Assembly (NCBI GenBank): GCA_964473525.1
Contig: CAYYPK010000023.1
Location: 35,036 to 99,035, forward strand
Direction: 5' to 3'
Source of the DNA: GCA-2687025 sp964473525
GTDB taxonomy: Bacteria; Poribacteria; WGA-4E; GCA-2687025
Length of the DNA stretch: 64,000 nt
Positions 34,254-42,794 of this stretch are shown piece after piece. How positions within the stretch are numbered: position 1 is the first letter of the stretch; each line of letters starts with the position of its first letter. The translations under genes and the position numbers were made by a program. The notes below the pieces were generated by a model. That model ran no database searches. It worked only from the letters and a program-made list of their open reading frames with translations, and was not told where the DNA came from.

Positions 34254-35960
34254 ATGGCTAGCGGGACAGACTACGGCGAACTCCCTGACACCTCCGCCCT
34301 CGCCCCGTACGCGACGCTCGCCGTTGACACCGAAACCGACTCCACGAACGCGCACACCGCGAACCTCGTCGGCGCGTCGTTCTGCGGCGAGCCAGGCAAG
34401 GCGTGGTGGCTCCCAGCCGACCGTTTCGACCGGGCCTCACTCGCGAAGGCGCTTCGCGGCAAGCGGCTTGTGTTCCACCACGCCAAATACGACCTGACAG
34501 TGCTCGAGCGCCATGGCCTACCCTTGGGCGACGAGGACATCTTCGATACGATGCTCGCCGCCCACCTACTCGACGAGAACCGGCCCAAGGGCCTGAAGCG
34601 CCTTGCCCGCGATCTGTTGGGCGCTGACCCCGTGGAGTATTCGGATCTCAGCGACCAGCTCTCCCTCTTCGCGGAGACCCCCGAACTCGCCGAGTACGCT
34701 TGTGCGGACGCCGACTACACGTTCCAGCTCTACCAACGCTTCCGCCCTGAACTGGACGCCACGCCCACGCTCGCGCGGCTCTACGACGAATACGAGGCGC
34801 CGACGATGGGCGTCGTGCGGCGAATGGAACGCAACGGCATCCTCGTCGACACGGAGCATCTGACCGTGGTCGGCGAGAGGTACCATGCGCGGCTACGTGA
34901 GCTCGCCGAGGGCATCTACACCCACGCTGGGGGCCCGATCATGGTCACCTCGCCCACGGCCGTGTCAGCGATGCTCTACGACCGTCTCGGCCTTCCCGCA
35001 GGGCACGAGACACGGTCGGGCAGGCCGTCAGTGAACCACGCCGCGCTCGAAGCGATCCGCCACGCGCACCCAGTCGTGCCGCTGCTCATCGAGCATCGCG
35101 AACTCACAACGCTCCTTACCGGTTACGTCGACAAGCTGCCCAAGCTCATACACCCAGACACGGGCCGCATTCACTGCAATATAAACCAGGTCGGGACGGT
35201 CACCGGACGGATGTCGTCGAACGACCCGAACCTGCAAAGCATTCCCCGCGAAGCCGACGTGCGGTCAGCGTTCGTCGCGCCGGAGGGACACGTCCTCATA
35301 GACGCCGACTTCTCGCAGATCGAGCTGCGATGCGCGGCGCATTACTCGCGCGACCCGAAGATGCTCGAGGCGTTCCGAGCGGGGAGCGACCTGCATCGGC
35401 AGACCATCGCCGACATCATGGGCAAACCCGTCGAGGACGTCACGGACGACGAGCGCAGCCTGGCCAAGGCGGTGAACTTCGGGCTGATCTACGGCATGGG
35501 GGCGCCCCGACTAGCGTCCAGCACCGGTCTGAGCGTGCACCAGGCGGAGAGCTTCATGAACGCCTACTTCCGCACGTACGCCAACATCAAGGGCTTCCGT
35601 GAGGAAGTGCTGGCATACGCCGCGGCGAACGGGCAGGTCATCAGCATGTACGGGAGGCGTCGCCGCTTCCCCGGCGGGCCAAACCGCGCCGCGTTCAACT
35701 CCCTGATTCAGAGCACAGCGGCGGACATCTGCCGCGACAAGATGATCGCTCTCGACCACGCGCTGCCTGACGACGTGCGCATGCTGATGCAGGTGCACGA
35801 CGAGATACTCTTCGAGGCGCCTGCGGAGGCTGCGGACGAGGCGGTCGCCCTGATACGCCAGACGATGGAGAGCCCGGTCTTCGACGCCAAGGGCCGGGAA
35901 TTCAGGGCGCCAATCCGCGTGGACGTGGGCGTCGGCCCTAACTGGGGCGCCGCGAAGTAG
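34254..35960 (+). CDS. polA: Family A DNA polymerase, Klenow-like, without 5' nuclease domain
   Basis: 568 residues from ATG 34254 with GGGAGGG upstream. The 3'-5' exonuclease is apparently active: D25-T-E27 (Exo I), an Exo II segment near NxxxD (HHAKYDLTVL) and YACAD (Exo III). The polymerase domain has motif A DADFSQIELR (~residue 350), the O-helix RSLAKAVNFGLIYGMG with Phe at the steric-gate helix position, and motif C QVHDEILFE (~residue 515). The usual ~300-residue N-terminal 5' nuclease domain of bacterial PolA is absent and no reading frame for it lies upstream. A longer upstream frame overlaps the adaptor gene and is not homologous. Confidence 0.92.
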   Translation: MASGTDYGELPDTSALAPYATLAVDTETDSTNAHTANLVGASFCGEPGKAWWLPADRFDRASLAKALRGKRLVFHHAKYDLTVLERHGLPLGDEDIFDTMLAAHLLDENRPKGLKRLARDLLGADPVEYSDLSDQLSLFAETPELAEYACADADYTFQLYQRFRPELDATPTLARLYDEYEAPTMGVVRRMERNGILVDTEHLTVVGERYHARLRELAEGIYTHAGGPIMVTSPTAVSAMLYDRLGLPAGHETRSGRPSVNHAALEAIRHAHPVVPLLIEHRELTTLLTGYVDKLPKLIHPDTGRIHCNINQVGTVTGRMSSNDPNLQSIPREADVRSAFVAPEGHVLIDADFSQIELRCAAHYSRDPKMLEAFRAGSDLHRQTIADIMGKPVEDVTDDERSLAKAVNFGLIYGMGAPRLASSTGLSVHQAESFMNAYFRTYANIKGFREEVLAYAAANGQVISMYGRRRRFPGGPNRAAFNSLIQSTAADICRDKMIALDHALPDDVRMLMQVHDEILFEAPAEAADEAVALIRQTMESPVFDAKGREFRAPIRVDVGVGPNWGAAK

Positions 35961-35986
35961 CGGCAGCCAGCCCCCGGGCACACGAA

Positions 35987-36011
35987 CGGGGTCGAGCTTG
36001 GCCCGACCCCG
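35987..36011. terminator. Bidirectional terminator-like hairpin
   Basis: CGGGGTCG, a 9-nt loop, then CGACCCCG: eight perfect pairs placed between the convergent polymerase and rpsD stops, serving both strands. No strong T-run. Confidence 0.6.
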
Positions 36012-36038
36012 CGCATGGAAACTGGTTGTGCGTTCCGA

Positions 36039-36653
36039 CTACAGACGCGAGTAGTACGACACGGTCTGCTGGATGTCGATCCCGCCGACCGGGATGTGTT
36101 CCATCATCGGGATCTGTGTCACCGTCGCGGTGCCCTGATCGCTGCTGACCTCAATGTACGGCACGTTGAACTCGCCCAGGCGGTCCAGGGCGACCTGCGC
36201 CCATTCCTGGTTCTGCGACTTCGGCCGGATGGAGATCGTCTGCCCCGGCTTGACGCGCATGGACGGAATCGACGCCTTCTTGCCGTCCATCAGGAAGTGC
36301 CCGTGCGACACCAACTGACGGGCCTGGAAGGGCGAACTGGCGAAGCCCGCGCGGAAGATCACGGCGTCTAGACGAGTCTCGAGCAGCACCATGAAGTTCT
36401 CCGCCGTGACGCCGCGCATGCGCTTCGCCTCGTCGAAGGTGGTCCTGAACTGCTTCTCGGTGATGTTGTACGTATAGCGGAGCTTCTGCTTCTCGAAGAG
36501 CATCCGATAGTAGTCGGAGCGGCGGTAGTTCTTCCCGCCGTGCTCACCGGCTAGGTTCGTACGACCACGGGACGCCGGGCACTTGGGGTTGGCCCACAGG
36601 CAGAACCCGGCCTTTCTGCAGATCTTATGCTTCGGTTGGGCGCCACGGATCAT
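36039..36653 (-). CDS. rpsD: 30S ribosomal protein S4
   Basis: 204 residues; a primary 16S rRNA-binding protein of the small subunit. The N-terminus is the zinc-type (C+) form: KICRKAGFCLWANPKCP with three cysteines in the expected spacing. The S4 RNA-binding domain is seen in LETRLDAVIFRAGFASS, ARQLVSHGHFLMDGKK and PGQTISIRPKS. It stands alone, outside any S13-S11-rpoA operon, between a convergent polymerase gene and the UPF0210 gene. An unlinked rpsD occurs in several phyla. Confidence 0.96.
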   Translation of the reverse strand: MIRGAQPKHKICRKAGFCLWANPKCPASRGRTNLAGEHGGKNYRRSDYYRMLFEKQKLRYTYNITEKQFRTTFDEAKRMRGVTAENFMVLLETRLDAVIFRAGFASSPFQARQLVSHGHFLMDGKKASIPSMRVKPGQTISIRPKSQNQEWAQVALDRLGEFNVPYIEVSSDQGTATVTQIPMMEHIPVGGIDIQQTVSYYSRL

Positions 36654-36768
36654 TCAGCTTGTCCTCGACCTTCGGTCACGCTCAAATAGCTGCGCATTGC
36701 CGGATTTGTGCCGTTGGCAATTCTAGTCGGTGAATGCAGGGGAAGCAACCACAACTCCCCTCGTGAGA

Positions 36769-38136
36769 TCAGTTGCGCAGGGAGTGTATCGGCGCTGGAA
36801 CGCGGCCCCCAAAGCGCACGAACTGCTCGCCGCCGGGCCGAAGCGCCATGATCGGCGCCTCGCCGAACAGGCCGCCGAACACCACCGTGTCTCCAACGTC
36901 CTTGCCGGGTACGGGCACGAATCGACACGCCGTCGTCTTGCCGTTCATCATGCCGATGGCGGCTTCGTCGGCGATAGCGGCCGCGAGCGTCTCGTAGTGC
37001 GTGTCTCCAGGGATCGCCACCATGTCGAGGCCGACCGAGCACACGCTGGTCATGGCCTCAAGCTTGTCCAGCGTGAGGTCGCCTCGTCGGGCCGCGTCGG
37101 CCAGGACGTGGTCTTCGCTCACGGGAATGAACGCGCCCGAGAGCCCGCCGACGGAGGACGACGCGAACGCTCCGCCCTTTTTGACGGCGTCCGTCAGCAG
37201 CGCCAGGGCTGCGGTGGAGCCAGCAGCGCCTACTGTCTCGATACCCAGCGCCTGCAAGATCTCGCCGATGGAGTCGCCGACCGTGGGTGTCGGCGCGAGC
37301 GACAGGTCCACGATTCCGAAGCGCACGCCCAAACCCTCGGCTACCTCACGCCCGATGAGCTCGCCGATGCGCGTGACGCGGAACGCGGTGCACTTGATCT
37401 CTTCCGCCATGGCGCCAAGTGTGACGTCCTCGTCCATCTCGCGCAGGCGCCGCGCTGCCTTGTTGATGACGCCCGGCCCGCTGACGCCCACATTGATCAC
37501 GGCGTCCGCCTCGCCGACGCCGTGGACGGCGCCCGCCATGAACGGGCTGTCCTCGGGGATGTTCGCGAACACCACGAACTTCGCGCACCCGAACCCATCC
37601 ACGTCGGCGGTGCGCGCGGATAGATCCATCAGTGACCGCGCGATGTCGACGATCGCGGAGACGTTGATCCCCGCCCGCGTGGACGCGACGTTTGCGGACC
37701 CGCACACGCGTTCCGTACTCGACAGCGCCTCTGGCAGACTCTCGATAAGCGCCCTGTCCGCCTCTCCGGCGTGCTTGTGCGCCATGACGGAGTAGCCACC
37801 CAGGAAGTCGACCCCGATGTCGCGCGCCGCCTCGTCGAGCGCCTGTGCGACGCGCACCATGCCTGCCGCGTCGTGACCCGCGGCGACGAGCGAGATCGGC
37901 GTCACGGCAACGCGGTAGTTCACGATGGGGATGCCGTACCGATCCGCCGTCCGCCGTCCCGTCTCGACCATTCGGCCGGCAACGTGCCGCACCTTGTGAT
38001 GCACCTTGCGGCACAACGCGTCCAGCGAGGGCGAGGAGCAGTCCAGCAGGTTGACACCCATCGTCACCGTGCGGACGTCCAGGTTCTCCTCCTGGAACAT
38101 GCGCAGCGTGAGTAGGATGTCCTCGGTGCGCAGCAT
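36769..38136 (-). CDS. UPF0210 (DUF711/PFL-like) family protein
   Basis: 455 residues, the full length of the UPF0210 family, related to the pyruvate-formate-lyase/anaerobic ribonucleotide reductase fold but without glycyl-radical chemistry. The start MLRTEDILLTLRMFQEENLDVRT is diagnostic, as are the central GGYSVMAHKH and the C-terminal SVGLDMVAIPGDTHYETLAAAIADE. It lies 3 bp after the ACT-domain gene, the conserved genomic partner of this family. The biochemical role is unknown; linkage with the ACT protein suggests an amino-acid-responsive regulatory function. Confidence 0.93.
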   Translation of the reverse strand: MLRTEDILLTLRMFQEENLDVRTVTMGVNLLDCSSPSLDALCRKVHHKVRHVAGRMVETGRRTADRYGIPIVNYRVAVTPISLVAAGHDAAGMVRVAQALDEAARDIGVDFLGGYSVMAHKHAGEADRALIESLPEALSSTERVCGSANVASTRAGINVSAIVDIARSLMDLSARTADVDGFGCAKFVVFANIPEDSPFMAGAVHGVGEADAVINVGVSGPGVINKAARRLREMDEDVTLGAMAEEIKCTAFRVTRIGELIGREVAEGLGVRFGIVDLSLAPTPTVGDSIGEILQALGIETVGAAGSTAALALLTDAVKKGGAFASSSVGGLSGAFIPVSEDHVLADAARRGDLTLDKLEAMTSVCSVGLDMVAIPGDTHYETLAAAIADEAAIGMMNGKTTACRFVPVPGKDVGDTVVFGGLFGEAPIMALRPGGEQFVRFGGRVPAPIHSLRN

Positions 38137-38139
38137 AGC

Positions 38140-38748
38140 CTAGCGGCCTCCACGAGACACGGGTCGGACGAGCCGGCGGACGGCCGCTATTTCACTGGTG
38201 GCGCGGAAGATGTCGCCGTGCACGAGGTGCGCCCGAAGGTCGATTTCGGCGCCCAGGTCTTCCAGGTCGATGCGGGTCTGATTGGCGTCGTGGCCGGCCT
38301 CGACGCTGATCTGCACGATCATTGTGAATGAGCCGTCGTCGGCCTCGGCGTGGAAGTCCTCGATGTTCATGCCGCGCCCGGCGAGGTACGCCGTCATGTG
38401 CGCGATGATACCGGGTCTGTCGCGACCCGTGACGGTGAGTATCTGTCGTTCCGTGGTGGCGTCGTCTGGCGCCCCTACCGCGGCCTCCACGCGCCCCGCG
38501 ACGTGCACCGAAAGCCCCTGCTCCCCGCCGCTGGACTCAAGGGCGCCCTGGATCTCCTCCGCCGTTGGCGAACCAGGGACGTCACACGACAGCGTGATGG
38601 TAAAGTACCCGCCCATGACGGTCTGACTCAGCGCCAGCACATGCGCTCCCATGTCCGCGAGCGTGCGAGTGATCGTCGCGACGATCCCCACGCGGTCGCG
38701 TGCGGTCACCGTGACTATGAAGGGAGTCAGATCCGCGCTGTCGTCCAT
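38140..38748 (-). CDS. Double-ACT-domain protein (UPF0237/GcvR-like)
   Basis: 202 residues with two ACT domains: residues ~9-85 (VTARDRVGIVATITRTLADMG) and ~100-175 (VTGRDRPGIIAHMTAYLAGRG), each with the G-x-x-A/I pattern that creates the amino-acid-binding interface. This matches the UPF0237/GcvR-type regulators that always sit beside UPF0210. It probably senses glycine or another amino acid. The stop is 3 bp from the UPF0210 start, so they are co-translated. Confidence 0.9.
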   Translation of the reverse strand: MDDSADLTPFIVTVTARDRVGIVATITRTLADMGAHVLALSQTVMGGYFTITLSCDVPGSPTAEEIQGALESSGGEQGLSVHVAGRVEAAVGAPDDATTERQILTVTGRDRPGIIAHMTAYLAGRGMNIEDFHAEADDGSFTMIVQISVEAGHDANQTRIDLEDLGAEIDLRAHLVHGDIFRATSEIAAVRRLVRPVSRGGR

Positions 38749-38903
38749 GGGGCTCCGCGTTTCTCTGGCATGGGCCGGGACGCCGCCAAGTCTACTGCCC
38801 CGGAGCCCGCGGCGGCAACAGTGCGAACCGGCTGGCGCTCAACTATGATGGGCGTTCACAGGGCGATGTCCGTCGACCAGTCCGAACCGGAGGAGAGCGC
38901 ACC

Positions 38904-39977
38904 ATGGCATACCGAGTTGGCGTCGCCGGCCTGCGGCGAGGATGGGCGGTCGCGTCCGTCGCGGCGATGTTCGACGATGTCGACGTCGTAGCCGCCTGCG
39001 ATCTCGAGTCGCCGTTGCTCGACAGAGCGCGCGACGAGATGGGCGTGGAGGCCGGCTACGAGGACTACGACGCGTTCCTCGCTCACGACATGGACGCCGT
39101 CATCGTCGCGACCCCGCCGCACCTGCACGCGCTGCACTCAGTCGAGGCGCTGGACGCTGGGCGCCATGTGCTGTGCGAAGTGCCCATGATCTACGGCGAC
39201 ACATCCGGGGTGGTGATGGAACAAGCAAACGCTCTGGTCGCCGCCGTCGAGCGGGCGAGCAGCGTGTTCATGTTCGCGGAGAACTCGAACTACTGGCATT
39301 TCGTCTCCGATTGGCGCGCGCGCATCGAGCGCGGAGAGATCGGCGACGTCACGTACATCGAAGCCGAATACGTGCACGACTGCCGCAGCATCATGCGCTA
39401 CCCGGACGGCCGCCTGACGTGGCGGGCCAGCATGGCGCCGCTCTACTACTGCACGCACAGTCTTGGGCCCGTGTTGGAATGGACGGGCGACCTCATCGTC
39501 GATGCCATCGGGGCGCAGACCACCCGCACCTGCGACGCTGAGCTTCCCGGCGCGGACATGGAAGTCGCGCTGTTCAGGACAGAGGGTGGCGTTCTCATCA
39601 AGCTCCTGTGCGGCTTCCAGATCGCGCGCGCCGGAGCGCACCACTACTTCAGCGTGTTCGGTACCAAGGGGTGCTTGGAGACGTCGCGCGAAGGGACGGG
39701 CGCCCGAGGCCAGGTGCAGAGCAACGGCCCTAGCCAGTTCGGGCCCGTGCCGTTCTCCTACGATCACGAGGACGCGCCACCAGGAGCCACCGTGGGCGGC
39801 CACGGGACGGCCGAATACTACATGGTCGCCGACTTCCTACGCGCCATCCGCGGTGAGGCCGCGCCAGCCATCGACGTCTACGCAGGTCTAGATATGACGC
39901 TGCCTGGCGTGTTCGCGCACGAATCCGCGGTCGAAGGCGGGACGAAGCTGGAGCTGCCCAACCTACGGCCGCGCTAG
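38904..39977 (+). CDS. Gfo/Idh/MocA family oxidoreductase
   Basis: 357 residues. The N-terminus is unusual: VGVAGLRRGWAVASVAAMF carries a degenerate nucleotide-binding loop in place of GxGxxG, and the EKP signature reads LCEVPMIYG, so the usual Lys is Val. A downstream LTWRASMAPLYYCTHSLGPVLEW segment keeps the family's His-containing helix. These substitutions raise the possibility of altered cofactor use or a non-oxidoreductase role. ATG 38904 is preceded by GGAGGAGAG. It is a single gene divergent from the ACT/UPF0210 pair. Confidence 0.82.
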   Translation: MAYRVGVAGLRRGWAVASVAAMFDDVDVVAACDLESPLLDRARDEMGVEAGYEDYDAFLAHDMDAVIVATPPHLHALHSVEALDAGRHVLCEVPMIYGDTSGVVMEQANALVAAVERASSVFMFAENSNYWHFVSDWRARIERGEIGDVTYIEAEYVHDCRSIMRYPDGRLTWRASMAPLYYCTHSLGPVLEWTGDLIVDAIGAQTTRTCDAELPGADMEVALFRTEGGVLIKLLCGFQIARAGAHHYFSVFGTKGCLETSREGTGARGQVQSNGPSQFGPVPFSYDHEDAPPGATVGGHGTAEYYMVADFLRAIRGEAAPAIDVYAGLDMTLPGVFAHESAVEGGTKLELPNLRPR

Positions 39978-40048
39978 CGTGGTGGCGTACGTGTGAAGGG
40001 CGCCAGCGTAAGGTGCGCCGGCGCCCCAATGCGTACGCTCGATCCGCA

Positions 40049-41272
40049 TCAGTTGGAGGCGACGCGCCAGATGCGGTTGCCACCGTCGTCTAGCACCAGG
40101 ACCGAGCCGTCTAGCATCTGCGCCAGCCCGACCGGTCTTCCCCACACCATCTTGGACTCCGGGTCGGTGCTCCAGCCCGTGAGGAAGTCCTCGTAGGAGC
40201 CTACCGCGTTCCCATCCTCGTCCATGTGCGCGCGGATGAGCTTGTATCCCGTGCGCTCGGCGCGATTCCAGGAGCCGTGCAGCGCAATGAGCAGCTCGCC
40301 GCGGTACTCCTCCGGGAACATGTCGCCGGTGTAGAACAGCAGCCCCAGGGCGGCGGAATGCGCCTGGATCAGCACGTCGGGGACGATCGCCGTCTCTACG
40401 AGATCCATCCGCTTCCCATTGTGACGCGGCTCCGGGTTCTGTCCGATGTACGAGTACGGCCAGCCGTAGAATCCGCCATCTACCACCGATGTCGCGTAGT
40501 CTGGCGGCAGATCATCGCCGAGGCCGTCGCGCTCGTTGACGGCCGTCCAGAGCTTGCCGGTCGCCGGGCTGAACCGCAGGCCAACCGGGTTGCGGAGTCC
40601 ACTGGCGTACACGCGTCCGCCCGTGCCGTCCGGGTTGTACTCCATGATCGTCGCGCGCGGCGCGTCCTCTTCGCTGATGTTGGACGCGGAGCCAACGGAC
40701 ACGTACATCTTGTCGCCACCGGGCGAGAAGATGACGTCACGCGTCCAGTGCCCGCCGCCCGGGATCCCATCGACTACGACAACTGGCTCCGCGTCCAGCG
40801 TGTCGGAGCCCACGCTGTACGGAGCGCGCAACACGCTGTCGGTGTTGGCCACGTAGAGATGGCCGTCGTGCATGTCGATGCCGAACGGCTGGTTTAGGTC
40901 GGTGACGAGGTCCGCGCGGAAATCCGCTACCCCGTCGTCGTCTGTGTCGCGCATGAGCGTTACCTTGCGCGCGCCCGTCTCGACGATCAGCGCGTCGCCA
41001 TTCGGGGCGATGTACGCCTGCCGCGGGATCTGTAGCCCCTCCGCCCACAGCTTCACCTCGAAGCCGTTCGGGAGCGCTAGGAGGTCAGGCTTCATCTGGG
41101 GCAGCGTGATTGGCGGGTTGCCCGCCGACTCCGTCGCGAACGGCTCGGGCAGATCCTCCGCGCGGATGTGCGTTACCTCGCCTGCGAGGGCGTTCGACAA
41201 TAGGAATAGGCTCAGCGCAAACGTAGACACGACCGCGGCGAAGCCGCGCGTAACCCGGGCGTCCGAGAGCAT
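40049..41272 (-). CDS. Sorbosone/glucose-dehydrogenase-like (GSDH) beta-propeller protein
   Basis: About 407 residues from ATG 41272 with a signal peptide (FAAVVSTFALSLFLLSNALA), so periplasmic or secreted. The six-bladed propeller family is shown by GFEVKLWAEGLQIPRQAYIAPNG at the start, NQPFGIDMHDGHLYVANTD, GGHWTRDVIFSPGGDKMYVSVGS with the catalytic-type His, YASGLRNPVGLRFSP, GWPYSYIGQNPEPRH and a final MLDGSVLVLDDGGNRIWRV. Related enzymes use PQQ and calcium to oxidise aldoses. The frame continuing up to 41881 is spurious. A small gene lies 13 bp upstream on the same strand. Confidence 0.88.
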   Translation of the reverse strand: MLSDARVTRGFAAVVSTFALSLFLLSNALAGEVTHIRAEDLPEPFATESAGNPPITLPQMKPDLLALPNGFEVKLWAEGLQIPRQAYIAPNGDALIVETGARKVTLMRDTDDDGVADFRADLVTDLNQPFGIDMHDGHLYVANTDSVLRAPYSVGSDTLDAEPVVVVDGIPGGGHWTRDVIFSPGGDKMYVSVGSASNISEEDAPRATIMEYNPDGTGGRVYASGLRNPVGLRFSPATGKLWTAVNERDGLGDDLPPDYATSVVDGGFYGWPYSYIGQNPEPRHNGKRMDLVETAIVPDVLIQAHSAALGLLFYTGDMFPEEYRGELLIALHGSWNRAERTGYKLIRAHMDEDGNAVGSYEDFLTGWSTDPESKMVWGRPVGLAQMLDGSVLVLDDGGNRIWRVASN

Positions 41273-41285
41273 GGGCAAAGGATCC

Positions 41286-41594
41286 TCAGTCGTCGTAAAC
41301 AAGGCTGGTGATGACAAACGCGATGCCGCCGCCGCGCATCTCCTCGCTGCGGTACAGACGGAGCGTGTTGTCCCCGCCCGACGCCCACACGACGGGCTGA
41401 CCGTCGCGCGGAGGCTGTAGCAGGTTGACGTGCGCGTACGTCGGCTCGGCCCCGTCGCCGGGGTAGTCCGCGGACACCTCGTCGAGGCGGATACGCGCTG
41501 CGCGTCGCACGCCGTCCGATCCGGTCTGCGAAGGCGATCTGTGTACCGTTGGCGCGACGCCAAAAGGGAGGTCGGTCGAGCGTGCTCGCGCCAT
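41286..41594 (-). CDS. Conserved-looking small protein upstream of the GSDH gene
   Basis: 102 residues from ATG 41594, with GGAG seven bases upstream. The start is soluble (ARARSTDLPFGVAPTVHRSP) and lacks a signal peptide; the C-terminal half looks strand-rich (GQPVVWASGGDNTLRLYRSE, then GGGIAFVITSLVYDD). No cysteine and no recognised family. The 13-bp spacing to the GSDH start and the ribosome site argue for a real, co-transcribed gene. Calling it anything beyond hypothetical would be a guess. Confidence 0.62.
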   Translation of the reverse strand: MARARSTDLPFGVAPTVHRSPSQTGSDGVRRAARIRLDEVSADYPGDGAEPTYAHVNLLQPPRDGQPVVWASGGDNTLRLYRSEEMRGGGIAFVITSLVYDD

Positions 41595-41729
41595 GGCGGT
41601 CTCCGTCGTCGGCTAGATACGCGCACCTCGGCGACAGAGCGCGGCGCGCCTCGGCATTGTACTCGCGTGGCCCGGGCGTGTCGACGCGCGATGGCGACAG
41701 CCGGCGACGCGGTATAGAATATCTCCGAG

Positions 41730-42794
41730 ATGGTTACGCCCTCGGGAGTCATGACCATAGAGCGAATCCTCTGCATTAGACCCGACGGCATAGGAGACAT
41801 GGTGTGCGCGCTGCCCGCATTCGCAGCGCTCTCCCGCGCGCGTCCAGGCGCGCGCATCGACGTCCTGGCGTCACCACTCAACGCCGCCGTCGTAGAGGCG
41901 GAGACCCACGTCTCGGGAACCGTCGTGTACGATGCGCGTGGCGGCGACCGAGGGCCCGGAGGCCTCTTCCGAGCCGCCAGGCGCCTCCGCGAACGACGCT
42001 ACGACGCGGTAGTGGCCATGCGGACCGCGACGTTCGCGAACATCCTGGCCGCGGGCTCCGGGGCTCGCATCCGCGTCGGCTACGCCGGCAAGCCCGGGAG
42101 CGTGTTGCTCACTCAGCGTCTCGCGGGCGGCCACGCGAGCCACCTGGAGCATGAAGTGGACCGCAGCGCACGGCTTGTGAGCGCCCTTGGCGCCGAAGTC
42201 CCGCACGGAGATGCGGCCGAGCATCCCTGCGTGTCAGTGACAGAGGGTGAACGCGTTTGGGCCCACCACCGCATGGCGGAGCTGGATGTCGGAGATGACG
42301 CCCCCGTCGTCGGCGTACACCCCGGCGCCAGCAGCCACGACAAGCGGTATCCCGAGGTACGGTTCGCGCGCGCCGCGGCTGAGGTAGCCGACGCGCTCGG
42401 AGGGAACGCGCGCATCTCGGTTCTCGAAGGGCCGGGCGACGGCCTCGGCGCGGACGCGATCGTCGCGGCGTCCCCACTCCCTGTCGTGCGACCCGGCCCC
42501 ACGACCCTCCGCCACACGATGGCCCTCATGGCGCGCGCGGATGTCATGCTGCTCAACGACTCTGGGCCGATGCATCTGGCTGCGGCGCTGGGCACGCCGC
42601 TGGCAGCGGTGTTCGGGCCGACCGACCACCGTCGGTGGATGCCCCGCCAGCCGGCGGCAATCCTCGTCAGGCCGGACGCCACGCGGGACGGCGCCCTATC
42701 GGCCGAGCAGGGCGCGAGCAACGTCCGTCAGATACCGACGGACTGGGTAGTGGACGCGGCGTTGACCGCTCTGAAGGAGGGCCGAAACCAATGA
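41730..42794 (+). CDS. Glycosyltransferase family 9 (heptosyltransferase-like)
   Basis: 354 residues; the true start may be ATG 41751 (MTIERILCIRPDGIGDMVCALP). GT9 enzymes add heptose or other sugars to the LPS core from ADP-activated donors. Motifs: RPDGIGDMVCALPAF at the acceptor side, VGVHPGASSHDKRYP, and LNDSGPMHLAAALGTPLAAVFGPTDHRRW, the donor-binding loop with D-S/T-G-P-M-H. A -10-like TATAGAAT precedes the gene. Its stop overlaps the start of the second GT9 gene (ATGA), showing coupling. It suggests an LPS-like outer leaflet. Confidence 0.9.
   Translation: MVTPSGVMTIERILCIRPDGIGDMVCALPAFAALSRARPGARIDVLASPLNAAVVEAETHVSGTVVYDARGGDRGPGGLFRAARRLRERRYDAVVAMRTATFANILAAGSGARIRVGYAGKPGSVLLTQRLAGGHASHLEHEVDRSARLVSALGAEVPHGDAAEHPCVSVTEGERVWAHHRMAELDVGDDAPVVGVHPGASSHDKRYPEVRFARAAAEVADALGGNARISVLEGPGDGLGADAIVAASPLPVVRPGPTTLRHTMALMARADVMLLNDSGPMHLAAALGTPLAAVFGPTDHRRWMPRQPAAILVRPDATRDGALSAEQGASNVRQIPTDWVVDAALTALKEGRNQ

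Noticed and set aside
41273..41881. N-terminal extension of the sorbosone-dehydrogenase-like gene
   Set aside because: The signal peptide starts at ATG 41272; the upstream part is a shadow of another gene and a divergent promoter region.
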